Shown: in pieces, positions 40,643 to 50,074 of the stretch
Position numbering within the stretch: the stretch's first letter is position 1
Layout of the letters: every line of letters begins with the position of its first letter
Assembly (NCBI GenBank): GCA_045643285.1
Contig: JAZUKN010000058.1
Location: forward strand, 82,264-146,263
Reading direction: 5' to 3'
DNA length: 64,000 nt
Source of the DNA: UMGS1696 sp045643285
Lineage (GTDB): Bacteria > Bacillota > Clostridia > Oscillospirales > CAG-272
Notes under the pieces: generated by a model
What the model was told of the DNA's origin: nothing
The model's database searches: none
Seen by the model: the letters and a program-made list of their open reading frames with translations, nothing else
Position numbers and translations under genes: made by a program

Positions 40643-42040
40643 TTATTTTCCGACGCAGAAGCGAGAGAATATCTCGCCGACGATCCGCTCGTCCACTCCT
40701 CTGCCGTCCGTTTCGTCGAGCGCGGCAAGTGCTTCTTCGGCAAGCGTGCATACGCAGTCGATCGAGTCGCCGCCGCGAAGTCCGTCAAGTGCGGATCCGA
40801 GCGCATTTCTGGCGTGGGAAAGCTGTTCTCTCTGCCGCACGTCCCAGATCACCGCATCGGTCGACAGGTCGATCTCCCCGCTTCCGAATATCTCCGCAAC
40901 TGCCGCAGAAAGAGCCGCCGCGTCCATTTTCTCGCCGCCTGCCGCAGTTTTTACTACCGTCCGCGAGAAGGTTTCTATAGCCTTTTTTTCTTCATCCGTG
41001 AGCCTTTCTCCCGCGTCCGACTTGTTTATCACACCTATCACCGGCGCGGACGTACTTTTGAGCTTTTCGATAAGCAGGCGGTCCTCGTCTCGGAGCGGTT
41101 CGCTTCCGTCGAAAACTGCGATGACCAGCTCCGCCGACTCGATTTCCGCCTCCGCTCTGTCGATGCCGATCTTCTCGACCGTGTCGCCTGACGCGCGCAG
41201 CCCTGCGGTATCGGACAGCCGTAGTGTCACGCCGCCGAACGAGACGGTTTCCCTTAAAATATCCCTTGTCGTTCCCTCGACCGACGTTACGATAGCCGTT
41301 TCTTCGCCGGTCATCACGTTGAAGAGTGAGCTTTTGCCGACGTTCGGGCGTCCGCATATAACGCACTTCACGCCGTCGGACACAGCTTTACCGACTTTAT
41401 AAGTCGACAGCAGTTTTTCCACCCGTGCGAGCGATTTTTCGAGCGTGCTTTCGATCTGCCTTTCTCCCTCGTCGCCGACGTCCTCTTCGGGATAGTCAAT
41501 AGCGGCGTACAATGCCGTCATCGTGTCGAGCATTCCGGCGGATATTTCGCCGATCTCGCGGCTGACGTTGCCCCTCAGCGCACCGGACGAGAGGCGCATC
41601 CTCTCTTTTGTGTCCGCGTCAATGAGCAGTCCGACCGCCTCCGCCTCCGTCAGCGACATTTTGCCGTTGATGAATGCCCGGCGAGTAAATTCCCCCGGAC
41701 CTGCCGCCGTTGCACCGTGAGCGAGAGTCGACAGGTACACCGTTTCCGTCACCTGAAGACCGCCGTGACAAGTTATCTCCACCGTATCTTCGCCGGTGAA
41801 CGACGCAGGAGCGCGATAAACCACCGCAACGCCCTCGTCGCACTGATCGTCTCCCTCGTCAAGGATCGTGCCGAAAATCGCTTTTCTCGCCTGCTGTTCG
41901 TCGAGCGGCTTGCCGGATTTCGGCAAAAACATACGCGACGCGACCTTTACGGCGTCAGTTCCGGATATTCTGATAGTTGCGATACCGCCTTTTCCGCGCG
42001 GAGTCGACACCGCCGATATTGTTGATGAAAGCGAATACAT
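40643..42040 (-). CDS. mnmE: tRNA uridine-5-carboxymethylaminomethyl GTPase
   Basis: 465 residues from MYSLSSTISAVSTPRGKGGIATIRISG, the normal MnmE start; GGGGGA precedes it. The N-terminal folate-binding domain is followed by a helical domain interrupted by the G domain (GRPNVGKSSLFN at about 230, switch EGTTRDIL, DTAGLR, NKSDAG). The C-terminus ends FCVGK with the conserved Cys. With MnmG it modifies wobble uridines. MnmG is on the far side of the origin here. Confidence 0.95.
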   Translation of the reverse strand: MYSLSSTISAVSTPRGKGGIATIRISGTDAVKVASRMFLPKSGKPLDEQQARKAIFGTILDEGDDQCDEGVAVVYRAPASFTGEDTVEITCHGGLQVTETVYLSTLAHGATAAGPGEFTRRAFINGKMSLTEAEAVGLLIDADTKERMRLSSGALRGNVSREIGEISAGMLDTMTALYAAIDYPEEDVGDEGERQIESTLEKSLARVEKLLSTYKVGKAVSDGVKCVICGRPNVGKSSLFNVMTGEETAIVTSVEGTTRDILRETVSFGGVTLRLSDTAGLRASGDTVEKIGIDRAEAEIESAELVIAVFDGSEPLRDEDRLLIEKLKSTSAPVIGVINKSDAGERLTDEEKKAIETFSRTVVKTAAGGEKMDAAALSAAVAEIFGSGEIDLSTDAVIWDVRQREQLSHARNALGSALDGLRGGDSIDCVCTLAEEALAALDETDGRGVDERIVGEIFSRFCVGK

Positions 42041-42056
42041 TCGTTTCCCCCGTTTC

Positions 42057-42090
42057 AATAAAAAGGCCGACACATGAGCATCGACCTTTT
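42057..42090 (-). terminator. Terminator after jag
   Basis: On the minus strand AAAAGGTCGA pairs with TCGGCCTTTTT around TGCTCATGTG. It lies in the 57-base gap between jag and mnmE and may reduce read-through into mnmE. Confidence 0.7.
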
Positions 42091-42097
42091 CTGTTTT

Positions 42098-43750
42098 TTA
42101 TTCTTCGCTCTGGTTTACGCCTGCGCCGTCGAGAAGCGTCTTGTCTCCGTCGAGGATGTCGCCGATTTTATCAATAGAGACCTTCTGGATCTTTCTCGGA
42201 CGTCTGCGTTCGGCGTTCTCTGCGCCGTTTTCGGAAGCAACGGTCGGCAGTACGGTCTTTTCGCCGCTCTTCTGCTGTCTCTGACCGCCTCTTCTTCTGC
42301 GGTTTCTCTGTTCCGTCTGCTTGTCTGCGCCCTCGTAAGTGATGATGATCTTACGGTCTCTGTCCGCGCCTACGGAGTGTGTCGAAACGTCGGGATAGCT
42401 CTGCAGTTCGCTGTGGATGATGCGTCTCTCGTAAGCGTTCATCGGCTCAAGGAAGACGTTTCTCTTATATTTGACAGCCTTAGCCGCCATTCTGCGTGCG
42501 AGAGCCTTGAGAGTAGCTTCTCTCTTGTTGCGGTAGTTCTCGATGTCAACGACGATCTTTACATAGTCGCCGTCTTTCGACTTCGATTTACGGAGCGACG
42601 AGAGGTTTACGAGATACTGTATAGCGTCGAGCGTTTCGCCGTGGTGACCGATGAGGATTCCGGTGTCGTCTCCGGTGATCTCGATGCGCGGATAAACGTT
42701 CGCGTCTCCGACAGGCTCAAATTCTTCTCCCTCGGGGCATTCGCACTGTACAGCCTTTGCGGAAAGGTTGAGGTCTGCAAGCAGCATATTCGCAAACTCA
42801 AGCGCGTAATCCATTTCCTGCTGAGTGATCGGCTCTCTCTTGCGCGGTTCGGGTGCGGGAACTGCTTCTTCCTTTGCGTTGGTATCCGCAAATCCGAGAG
42901 CGGAGCGCGCTTCGTTTTCGAGTGCGGCTTCGTCTTCGCTTATCATGGATTCGATATTCTTATAATCGTCGTCCGATTCAGCCATATCGTACTTTGAGAG
43001 ACGCATTTTTTCGTCTGCCTTGTCCGCGCTGACCATCGGCTTTGCCGGTTTCTTCTTGCGGATGTCGTTCGACATGGAGCCGCCGGAGCGTTCGGACGAG
43101 CCGAAGCCGCCCTTTTTCTCCGACACGAAATCCGTCAGTCCCATGGGAGTGCCGACTGTAACGGACGCGCCCTCGACTTCTTCGCCTGGCGTGTGCTTGA
43201 TCTGCTGTCTTGTGTTCGGCTTTGCACCGTTATGAAGAGCGGAACGCTGTTTCTGTTCCTTGTTCTGCTTTTCTTCGGGCTTTACGGCGTCGTTCTTATC
43301 TTTGACCGGTCTGTCGTCTTTCTTCGGCTGGTTGTTCTGCTGTTTTTTGCCGTCAAAGTTCTTTTGACCGTCATTCCCGCGTTTGTCGTTGTTCTGCTTG
43401 TTCTTCTGGTTATTGTTTTGGTTGTTCTGATTTTTCCGGGACTGAGGCTGATCAGGCTTCTGCTGAGGCTTGTTTTCCGGCTTCGGCTGGGATTTTTCCT
43501 GTCCGTCGCCGCTGCGGTCCGTGTATTTCTTCATTTTCTTCATATCGGAAACGATAGAGCCGAGCTCTGCGCTTGCCGAAGAAGTTACGGTAACTTTGAT
43601 CTTTGCGTCCTTTGCGCCGAGTCCGAGGAAGCCTTTTTTTGGCATCTCGATCACTTCGCAGGAGACTTCGTGGTTTTCGTCGGCGTATTTTGCGTTAGCT
43701 TCCGCATAAGCCGCTTCGACCGTCTTCGCTGTTATGATGTATGTATCCAT
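42098..43750 (-). CDS. jag: RNA-binding protein Jag/KhpB
   Basis: 550 residues, about twice the usual length. Jag-N domain (about 1-60, ending with MPKKGFLGLGAKDAKI). Then a very long Gln/Asn/Lys-rich disordered linker (about 75-330; for example NQNNNQKNKQNN). The KH domain with ITGDDTGILIGHHGETLDAIQYLV and the R3H domain with MNAYERRIIHSELQSYPDVSTHSVG follow, and a basic Arg-rich tail. KhpB with KhpA binds many RNAs and affects cell division and wall synthesis. Its place after yidC is conserved. Confidence 0.92.
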   Translation of the reverse strand: MDTYIITAKTVEAAYAEANAKYADENHEVSCEVIEMPKKGFLGLGAKDAKIKVTVTSSASAELGSIVSDMKKMKKYTDRSGDGQEKSQPKPENKPQQKPDQPQSRKNQNNQNNNQKNKQNNDKRGNDGQKNFDGKKQQNNQPKKDDRPVKDKNDAVKPEEKQNKEQKQRSALHNGAKPNTRQQIKHTPGEEVEGASVTVGTPMGLTDFVSEKKGGFGSSERSGGSMSNDIRKKKPAKPMVSADKADEKMRLSKYDMAESDDDYKNIESMISEDEAALENEARSALGFADTNAKEEAVPAPEPRKREPITQQEMDYALEFANMLLADLNLSAKAVQCECPEGEEFEPVGDANVYPRIEITGDDTGILIGHHGETLDAIQYLVNLSSLRKSKSKDGDYVKIVVDIENYRNKREATLKALARRMAAKAVKYKRNVFLEPMNAYERRIIHSELQSYPDVSTHSVGADRDRKIIITYEGADKQTEQRNRRRRGGQRQQKSGEKTVLPTVASENGAENAERRRPRKIQKVSIDKIGDILDGDKTLLDGAGVNQSEE

Positions 43751-43791
43751 TCCTGTAAGTTTTTCTCCGATTATTGTAGTTATTTTAGTCT

Positions 43792-44964
43792 TTACTTCTT
43801 TTCTTCATCGGTCTTTTCTTCATAGGTCGTTTTTTCGTCGTTCTTTATCGGCGCGGGAGCGTCCTTTGCCGCCGTCGTCTTGCCGAGTCCGAACTTCGGG
43901 GTATACTTCTGAGCTTCCCGTGCTTCTTCAAGCTCTTTCAGCTCTTCTGCGTGACGTGCGATGTAATCTTCGTCGTCAATGTAGTGGAGAGAGCGCACGA
44001 ACGGTCTGTCGCCGCTCCTCTGCTGAGCCTCGCGCTTTCTCTGTTTGTTCGACATATTTGCCTTGCGTTCTTCTTCTTCGTACTCTTCCTTTGAGATAAC
44101 GGGAAGCGGCATTATCTTCGAGATAACGAACTTCACGACTACCTGTACGATGTTTCTGAAGATCCAGTATACGCCGATAGCGGCTGCGAACTGGAACTCG
44201 AAGAAAACGGAAAGAAGCGGCATCGTCCACGTCATGATCTTCATGGACGGGTTGTTCTGCTGTTCTTCGGTCATCGGGTCTCTGTATGAGAACTTCTGCA
44301 TGAGCTTTGTGGAAAGCACCATTATAAAGAACGTGAGAACGGGGATGAGAAGGAGCCAGTCGAACGGAGCGAACGAAATGGACGGAGTCTTCGAGAAATC
44401 GAGTCCGAATACCGTAAGGTTCGGGATGTCTGCGCCCTCAAGAGCCGGTGCGACTGTATAGAAGTCGGAAATGCGGTTCTTGATCACGTTGATCATCGAG
44501 AGCTGACCTGCGCCCGCGTTGTAGAGGGGCTTGTCAAGTCCGGCGTTCAGCGCGTCTGCGAGAGCGGTGATCTGTTCCTTCGGGATATTGCAGAGATAAG
44601 TGAGCGGCTGCTGTACAACGAAGTAGAGAGCCGTAATGATCGGAAGCTGAATGAGAAGCGGCAGGCATCCGCCCATGGGGTTGAAGTTTTCAGCCTGGTA
44701 CATTTCCATGGTTTCCTGCTGCATCTTTTGCTGAGTTGCCTGGTCGTTCCGTCCGGCGTATTTTTTGCGGATGGCGGCAGCTTTAGGTGCGAGACGCGCC
44801 TGTTTGATCTGGTTTTTCTGCTGCTTTATTGCGATAGGGGAGAGGATTATCTCCATAACGAGAGTAAAGAGCAGTATCGCAAGAAGATAGTTATGCGTAA
44901 GCATATACGAGAACTTCATTACATACCCGAAAGGTATCGCGATAAGTTCAAAAAGTTTTGTCAT
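43792..44964 (-). CDS. yidC: Membrane protein insertase YidC (OxaA)
   Basis: 390 residues from MTKLFELIAIPFGYVMK. Five membrane helices of the OxaA core: LAILLFTLVMEIILSPIAIKQQ, FNPMGGCLPLLIQLPIITALYFVV, LLIPVLTFFIMVLST, and AAIGVYWIFRNIVQVVVKFVI. A charged C-terminal tail ends with KTTYEEKTDEEKK, as expected for ribosome contact. Longer in-frame starts exist; this ATG was chosen as it matches family starts, but its SD is weak. The gap to yidD (44965-45105) contains a hairpin ACAGACATA/TATGTCTGT. Confidence 0.93.
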   Translation of the reverse strand: MTKLFELIAIPFGYVMKFSYMLTHNYLLAILLFTLVMEIILSPIAIKQQKNQIKQARLAPKAAAIRKKYAGRNDQATQQKMQQETMEMYQAENFNPMGGCLPLLIQLPIITALYFVVQQPLTYLCNIPKEQITALADALNAGLDKPLYNAGAGQLSMINVIKNRISDFYTVAPALEGADIPNLTVFGLDFSKTPSISFAPFDWLLLIPVLTFFIMVLSTKLMQKFSYRDPMTEEQQNNPSMKIMTWTMPLLSVFFEFQFAAAIGVYWIFRNIVQVVVKFVISKIMPLPVISKEEYEEEERKANMSNKQRKREAQQRSGDRPFVRSLHYIDDEDYIARHAEELKELEEAREAQKYTPKFGLGKTTAAKDAPAPIKNDEKTTYEEKTDEEKK

Positions 44965-45105
44965 CTTTTGTGACCATGCCTTTCTTTGCATCTGTGCCTG
45001 CGGATTAAATTGAAGCCCTATGACGTCAGGAGGCACAAATGATGTCCGAAAAAACAGACATACCGTTATGTCTGTCGGACCTTCGGACTTGTTCCTATTA
45101 AATGC

Positions 45106-45411
45106 TTATTGCTGTGCTTTGTTTTCGTTGTCCGGTTTGTTTTTTCTCCACGGCGGAGTCGGTACGGGGTCGTATCCGCCCTTGCCGAACGGATTGCACC
45201 TTAGTATCCTCCACAAAGAGAGCAGTGTTCCGAGAACTATTCCCCACTGACGGACTGCTTCAAGCGCGTACGCTGAACAGGTAGGGGTAAACCGGCATGT
45301 GGACGTGCTTTTGAGCGGAGAGAGGTACTTTCGGTACAGCTTTACCGGAAAGAGCCAAATCTCACGCACAGCGTCCGATGCTTTGATCAGAAATTGAGCC
45401 GGTTTATTCAT
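45106..45411 (-). CDS. yidD: Membrane protein insertion efficiency factor YidD
   Basis: 101 residues with the family signature YRKYLSPLKSTSTCRFTPTCSAYALEAV and the RILRCNPFGKGGYDPVP motif. It has three conserved Cys. It assists YidC-dependent insertion. The start overlaps the rnpA stop by eight bases. The C-terminal tail after PPWRKN is hydrophilic. Confidence 0.95.
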   Translation of the reverse strand: MNKPAQFLIKASDAVREIWLFPVKLYRKYLSPLKSTSTCRFTPTCSAYALEAVRQWGIVLGTLLSLWRILRCNPFGKGGYDPVPTPPWRKNKPDNENKAQQ

Positions 45412-45886
45412 TTGTTTCGGTCTTTTTGTCCGCTTCGTTATTTTCGGTAACGGTTTTCAACGGCTGAACGTTTTCCTGTTGAATATCAGCGTGATCTTTT
45501 CTGTCCGTCTTCCCGCACAGCATATCAAGGGAAGTGAGACAGTACAAAAGATCACGGTAAACGTTGCCTTCTTTCGAGACCGTACATTCCGTTCTCGGGC
45601 ATATAACAACGAGGTAGCCTTTTTTGACGCCGAAAAGCCTGTCTATCTGTCTGTAGGCCTCGCGTATGAGTCTTTTTGCCCGGTTCCTGTGTACGGCGTC
45701 TCCGACTTTTTTAGAGACTGAGATACCGATCCTGTTAAGCGGCTGTTTTAATGGATTTTGTTTTTCGAGAGTTGCGGCGGCTTTGTCCTTCAATACGAAC
45801 ACCGTGAGCGTACGGGAAGATTTGCGCGCGCCGTTCTTGTATGCCTTTCTGTAAAGGTAGTTTTCCCGGATCGCATAGAATTTCAT
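45404..45886 (-). CDS. rnpA: Ribonuclease P protein component
   Basis: 160 residues. The RNR signature HRNRAKRLIREAYR and the preceding IGISVSKKVGDAV identify the RNase P protein, which helps the catalytic RNA trim tRNA 5' ends. The last about 40 residues (after DMLCGKTDRK) form a charged tail, longer than most homologues. Part of rpmH-rnpA-yidD-yidC-jag. Confidence 0.94.
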   Translation of the reverse strand: MKFYAIRENYLYRKAYKNGARKSSRTLTVFVLKDKAAATLEKQNPLKQPLNRIGISVSKKVGDAVHRNRAKRLIREAYRQIDRLFGVKKGYLVVICPRTECTVSKEGNVYRDLLYCLTSLDMLCGKTDRKDHADIQQENVQPLKTVTENNEADKKTETNE

Positions 45887-45950
45887 AATTCGATTTTTGC
45901 CCTTCTATCCATTTGTGCCGGTTTCTCTGAAAAACGGCTTTCAAAAAATT

Positions 45951-45985
45951 ATAACCTCCGGAAGTCATACTCACGCGGAGGCTAT
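45951..45985 (-). terminator. Attenuator-like hairpin between rpmH and rnpA
   Basis: On the minus strand ATAGCCTCCG pairs with CGGAGGTTAT, followed by AATTTTTT. Upstream, 46001-46020 is a separate perfect hairpin (GTCTGACTG/CAGTCAGAC). Together they could partly end rpmH transcription, giving more L34 message than rnpA message. Confidence 0.65.
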
Positions 45986-46032
45986 AGTTCTTTTGATATT
46001 GTCTGACTGCACAGTCAGACCGTTTCGTTCAC

Positions 46033-46167
46033 TCAGTGAGTAAGTCTCTGGCGACCTTTAGCACGTCTTCTCTTGAGAACCTTGCGTCCGTCTGCCGTTG
46101 CCATTCTCTTTCTGAAACCGTGAACTTTACTTCTCTGTCTTTTCTTAGGCTGATATGTTCTGAGCAT
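46033..46167 (-). CDS. rpmH: 50S ribosomal protein L34
   Basis: A 44-residue protein starting MLRTYQPKKRQRSKVHGF, with GFRKRMATADGRKVLKRRRA and a basic C-terminus, the universal L34 pattern. GGAGGTG precedes the ATG. It is the first gene of the minus-strand rpmH-rnpA-yidDC-jag cluster and diverges from dnaA. Confidence 0.97.
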   Translation of the reverse strand: MLRTYQPKKRQRSKVHGFRKRMATADGRKVLKRRRAKGRQRLTH

Positions 46168-46242
46168 GATCACACCTCCTTTGATTATTCAAAAAAATTA
46201 CCTTTTCGGCTGCGGATAACTTCCGCACAAATAGACAATGTA

Positions 46243-46272
46243 ATTATATAACATAAGTTCTTCATTTGTCAA
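46243..46272 (-). promoter_or_regulatory. Promoter of rpmH
   Basis: On the minus strand: TTGACA (46272-46267), 18-base spacer, TATAAT (46248-46243). Both hexamers are perfect consensus. Confidence 0.85.
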
Positions 46273-46364
46273 GGTGTGAAATGAATTTTTTCCGCAGAAA
46301 ACGAAAATATTTTTTCGCCGTCCGTATTTCCTCCGCCGTTTTCCACAGTCGCGGAACAAAACAG

Positions 46365-46393
46365 TTGACAACCGCAGATGAATATGGTATAAT
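46365..46393 (+). promoter_or_regulatory. Promoter of dnaA
   Basis: TTGACA (46365-46370), 17-base spacer, TATAAT (46388-46393), full consensus. TTTTCCACAG at 46339-46348 upstream resembles a DnaA box and could serve autoregulation. Confidence 0.88.
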
Positions 46394-46440
46394 AGTGCAG
46401 TATATTATATAATGTAAATAAAAAAATTTTCGGAGGGAAA

Positions 46441-47907
46441 ATGATACCTCAGAATAAGAACGAACTTGAACTGATCGAGCAGATGCTCGACTCCAGAATG
46501 AGAGAAAGATATACCGGCTCCGACTCGTCATATTCGCTGTGGCTTTCGGGAATGAAGCTCCGCTCACTCGATGAAAACACCGCCCATTTTGACGTTGACA
46601 GCCAGATAAAGGCCAATTTCATAAACAGCAAGCTGCTCGATTTTATCTCGGAAACGCTGTCATCCGTCGTCGGATACGATCCGAAGATAACAGTCGGCGT
46701 GGACACATCCCTCGCAAAGCCGATAGAGGACGACGGTACGGTAATTTCTCCGCTCAAGGTACTGAAAGAGCGTGAAGAAAGAGTAAAAGCCGAAGAAGCC
46801 GCGCTGAGGCAGTACGAAGAAGAGAATGATGACGGCGAAGACGACAGTTCTACTCCGTCGGGTGAGAAGAGGCTCCGCTACAACGACAAATACACGTTCG
46901 AGAACTTTATCGTAGGAAACTCGAACTCGTTTGCTCATGCCGCCGCGCTGAACGTCGCCGAAAACGCAGGCAAGAAAGCCGCGAGAAGTGCGAATCCCTT
47001 GTTCATTTGGGGACCGTCCGGACTCGGCAAGACGCATCTTATGTATGCGATAGCGAACCGCGTGCTTGAAAAAGACAGCAAAAAGAAAGTAATATACGTC
47101 AAGGGCGAAGAATTCATGAACCAGCTAATTTACGCGATCCAGAGCGGCAAAATGCGTGAATTCAGAGCAAAATACCGCAGTGTGGACATGCTCCTGATCG
47201 ACGACATCCAGTACATAGCCGGCGCGGACTCGACGCAGAGAGAATTCTTCCACACATTCGACGCGCTCTACGACGACGGAAAGCAGATCATAATCACAGC
47301 CGACAGACCGCCGAAGGATCTTACGGCGATCGTTGACAGAATCAAGAGCAGATTTGAAGCCGGACTGCTTGCGGACATTCAGCCGCCGGATCTTGAACTG
47401 AGGCTTGCCATTCTGAAAGACAAGATCATAAAAAGCCAGCTTGAGATAACGCTCGACGCAGTGGACTTTCTGGCGAAGAACCTGAGAGAAAACGTCAGAC
47501 AGCTTGAGGGCGTTGTAAACAAGCTCGCTATGACGAATCTGCTGACAGGCGGCACTGTCAACACGGAAATGGTAATAAACACGGTTCCGGAGTATCTGAG
47601 AGAATCTGAGCCGGTAACAGACGCAGTCGAGCGGATAATCGGAGTCGTGTGCCGTCACTTCAGCGTAACGCCGGAGGACATCAAAGGCACGCAGAAGATG
47701 AAGAACATCAAGGACGCGCGGAATGTTGCGATGTATGCGATAAAGGAAGAAACGACGCTGTCGCTGTCGCAGATAGGCGAATTTTTCGGGCGCGACCATT
47801 CGACGGTCCACTCGAACGTGAACAGAGTAAAATCGCAGATGAGCACCGACCCGGTATTTGAAGCGAAGGTCGGGGAGGTTATGAAAGAAATAAAAAGAAA
47901 GAGCTGA
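46441..47907 (+). CDS. dnaA: Chromosomal replication initiator DnaA
   Basis: 488 residues. Domain I (about 1-85), an acidic linker (about 115-145, EENDDGEDDSSTPSGE), then AAA+ domain III: FIVGNSNSFAHAAALNVAE, Walker A GPSGLGKTHLMYAIANRV (about 190), Walker B LLIDDIQYIAG, sensor ITADRPPKDL. Domain IV ends with the DNA-binding signature GRDHSTVHSNVNRV. It binds DnaA boxes and melts the origin. CGGAGGG precedes the ATG. Downstream is the origin gap. Confidence 0.97.
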   Translation: MIPQNKNELELIEQMLDSRMRERYTGSDSSYSLWLSGMKLRSLDENTAHFDVDSQIKANFINSKLLDFISETLSSVVGYDPKITVGVDTSLAKPIEDDGTVISPLKVLKEREERVKAEEAALRQYEEENDDGEDDSSTPSGEKRLRYNDKYTFENFIVGNSNSFAHAAALNVAENAGKKAARSANPLFIWGPSGLGKTHLMYAIANRVLEKDSKKKVIYVKGEEFMNQLIYAIQSGKMREFRAKYRSVDMLLIDDIQYIAGADSTQREFFHTFDALYDDGKQIIITADRPPKDLTAIVDRIKSRFEAGLLADIQPPDLELRLAILKDKIIKSQLEITLDAVDFLAKNLRENVRQLEGVVNKLAMTNLLTGGTVNTEMVINTVPEYLRESEPVTDAVERIIGVVCRHFSVTPEDIKGTQKMKNIKDARNVAMYAIKEETTLSLSQIGEFFGRDHSTVHSNVNRVKSQMSTDPVFEAKVGEVMKEIKRKS

Positions 47908-48802
47908 TCTTTCTTCACTCATACGTTTATTTTGCTTATGGTTTTTGTTTTGTGCATTCGGAGTGCTTATTTCAGACTTGTGTCAATTATTCATTCTTCA
48001 TTATTCATCATTTATTATTCATTTTTTCAAAGTGAATAATCGCCTTATGTTCGCTCTGTCTACCTCTTACTTCAACTTATCAACACACTTATAAACGTAT
48101 ATGAAATTTGTAGAACATACATTTTTCAAAAAATCAAAAGCCGACGGCGGTAATTTCAACAACCTGTTGAAAACGGTTGTTGATAAACATAAGTTATCAA
48201 CAGGCTGTTGACAAGTCTTGTTAATAATTAGCTCGTCAGGCGTGTTTTTGCCATTATTTCCGCTGTTTTACGGCAATAATGACTACACAGAATATATATT
48301 TTTCATTCGTAGAAGCTTTTGATAAACTATCGTAAGTTTGCCGATTGTAAAGAAAACAACCCCTTTTTCTACAATCGAAAGTCAATAAAAACCATGTTTG
48401 AAATGTTGATTTCAGTGAATAAAGTCAACATCAAAATAAAAAGTCCTCATTTTACGTTTGACGCATTTCTGTTTGTTTTTTTGTGGATTTCTTTTATTTT
48501 GTATAATCCGCAAAAAAACAAAACGAGAACAACGACCGATAAAACAGACAGATTTTTCTTGAACAGTCCGTCAACCGGAAACGGTGGACAAAATTGCCGG
48601 TTATCAAAGGCTTTTATCCGTGTAGAACGACCTCGAAAAGCCGATGAACAAAGGAAAAATGAGGGTTATCCACACTGTCAACATCCCCTACTGCTACTAC
48701 TACGATTATATTATACTTAATACCTAAAAGATAACCGTATCTTATACGGCGCGTGCCGCGATACGGGAACAAAAAGAAAACAAATCAAAGGAGAAATAAA
48801 AA
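47908..48802. other. Chromosome origin region (oriC) between dnaA and dnaN
   Basis: An 895-base gap without credible genes. DnaA-box-like 9-mers: TTATCAACA at 48077 and 48194, its complement TGTTGATAA at 48178, TGTTGACAA at 48206, and the perfect TTATCCACA at 48666. The 48077-48214 cluster sits among ACCTGTTGAAAACGG-like repeats. A long AT-rich stretch runs from about 48280 to 48520. At 47985-48025 there are ATTCATTATTCATC-like direct repeats, also present near 33910. The right end has an unwinding signature. Confidence 0.9.
48666..48720 (+). other. Unwinding element: DnaA boxes, GC spacer and DnaA-trio
   Basis: TTATCCACA (48666-48674) abuts a degenerate box CTGTCAACA (48675-48683), then TCCCC, then TACTGCTACTACTACGAT (48689-48706), then AT-rich DNA. 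This is the box / GC / trio arrangement of the Bacillus subtilis unwinding region. The trios (TAG on the complement) would load the DnaA filament on single strands. Confidence 0.8.
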
Positions 48803-50074
48803 ATGAAGGTAACATTCGACAAGCAGACTTTGCTCAATGCTCTCACACCTGCGGCAGGCATTTCGCAGGCAAAAAATACTCTCGTTTCGGTTGACGGACT
48901 TCTTTTCGAGTGTCCTCCGAATCCGAAATTCGGTGACATAGACACCGACAACAAGAACAGTTGCCGTATTTCGGCGTTCGACCTTGAAAAAGGTCTGAGA
49001 ACAACTATCGAATGCAACGTATATGAAGAAGGAATGTGTGTTATCAACACGGTGAAGATCCTTCAGATCGTCCGCGCGATGCCCGACGGCAACATCACTA
49101 TTGAAGTAAACGACGATTGTCACGTCAACATCACTGGCGGTATGTCACACTTTGAAATAATGGCGTCGTCCGCCGACAATTTTCCGACAATGCCTATGTT
49201 TGTCGGCGACAAGGTCTACTCCATTCCGCAGTACAGACTGAAAGACGTTATTTCCGAAACAGTATTCGCAGTCGCGCAGAACGACCAGAGAGCTGCTTTT
49301 AACGGCGCGCTGTTCAAGGTAAAGGAAGGATCTCTCACGGTAGTCGGATGCGACGGAAACCGTCTCGCGGCGTCTTCGTTCTCTCTTAAAGAAAACAACG
49401 ACAACGTTACAGACGGCGAAATAATCATACCCGGCAAATTCTTACTTGAGCTTCAGAAGATGCTCCGCGACTCGGAAGACGAGATCACAATGATAATAGG
49501 TCGCAAGCACGTCATTTTCCGTCTCGACGAGATTTACTTCTTCACGAGAATGCTTGAGACTGAATACATCAATTACGAAAAGCTGCTTCCGACTTCGTAT
49601 ATGACTGAGGCTTACGTTTCGCGCAACGAGCTGCTTTCGTCCATTGAAAGAGCGGCGATCGTTACGGAAGACAAGCTCGGAGGAGCAGGCAGAGCACCGC
49701 ACGTCAAGCTCGATTTTTCCGACAAGGTGATCGAAATGTCGTCGGTATCGTCGAGCGGTTCGGTTTACGAAAGAGTGCCTGCGGCGATCGACGGTGCGGA
49801 TGTTTCGATAGGTTTCAACTGTCGGTTCTTACTTGAGGCGCTGAAATCGTGTCCGCCGGAATGTGACAGAGTGAGAATAAGACTGAACACGCCTCTCATG
49901 GGTGTGCTTATCGAGCCTGCAGTCGGACCGACGTTCATAAACGCGCATCCGGATGCAACTGTATACGGCGAGAGAGCGAAAGACATAAATCCTGCAAATC
50001 CGCCGCTCGGAGAAGGCGACAAAGAGACGAATATGTTCATGTACTTTGTGATGCCCGTAAGGATGAACAAGTAA
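48803..50074 (+). CDS. dnaN: DNA polymerase III beta sliding clamp
   Basis: 423 residues, longer than the usual 365-380. It starts MKVTFDKQTLLNALTPAAGISQAKNT and ends MFMYFVMPVRMNK, the typical clamp ends. Central marks include ISETVFAVAQNDQRAAFNGALF and IGFNCRFLLEALKSC. Extra length seems spread over loops, including a Pro/Lys segment near residue 35 and one before the C-terminus (HPDATVYGERAKDINPANPP). AAAGGAGA precedes the ATG. Its stop overlaps the remB ATG. Confidence 0.95.
   Translation: MKVTFDKQTLLNALTPAAGISQAKNTLVSVDGLLFECPPNPKFGDIDTDNKNSCRISAFDLEKGLRTTIECNVYEEGMCVINTVKILQIVRAMPDGNITIEVNDDCHVNITGGMSHFEIMASSADNFPTMPMFVGDKVYSIPQYRLKDVISETVFAVAQNDQRAAFNGALFKVKEGSLTVVGCDGNRLAASSFSLKENNDNVTDGEIIIPGKFLLELQKMLRDSEDEITMIIGRKHVIFRLDEIYFFTRMLETEYINYEKLLPTSYMTEAYVSRNELLSSIERAAIVTEDKLGGAGRAPHVKLDFSDKVIEMSSVSSSGSVYERVPAAIDGADVSIGFNCRFLLEALKSCPPECDRVRIRLNTPLMGVLIEPAVGPTFINAHPDATVYGERAKDINPANPPLGEGDKETNMFMYFVMPVRMNK

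Noticed and set aside
48319..48720. A 133-codon frame in the dnaA-dnaN gap
   Set aside because: No Shine-Dalgarno, low-complexity translation, and the region has DnaA boxes and an unwinding signature.
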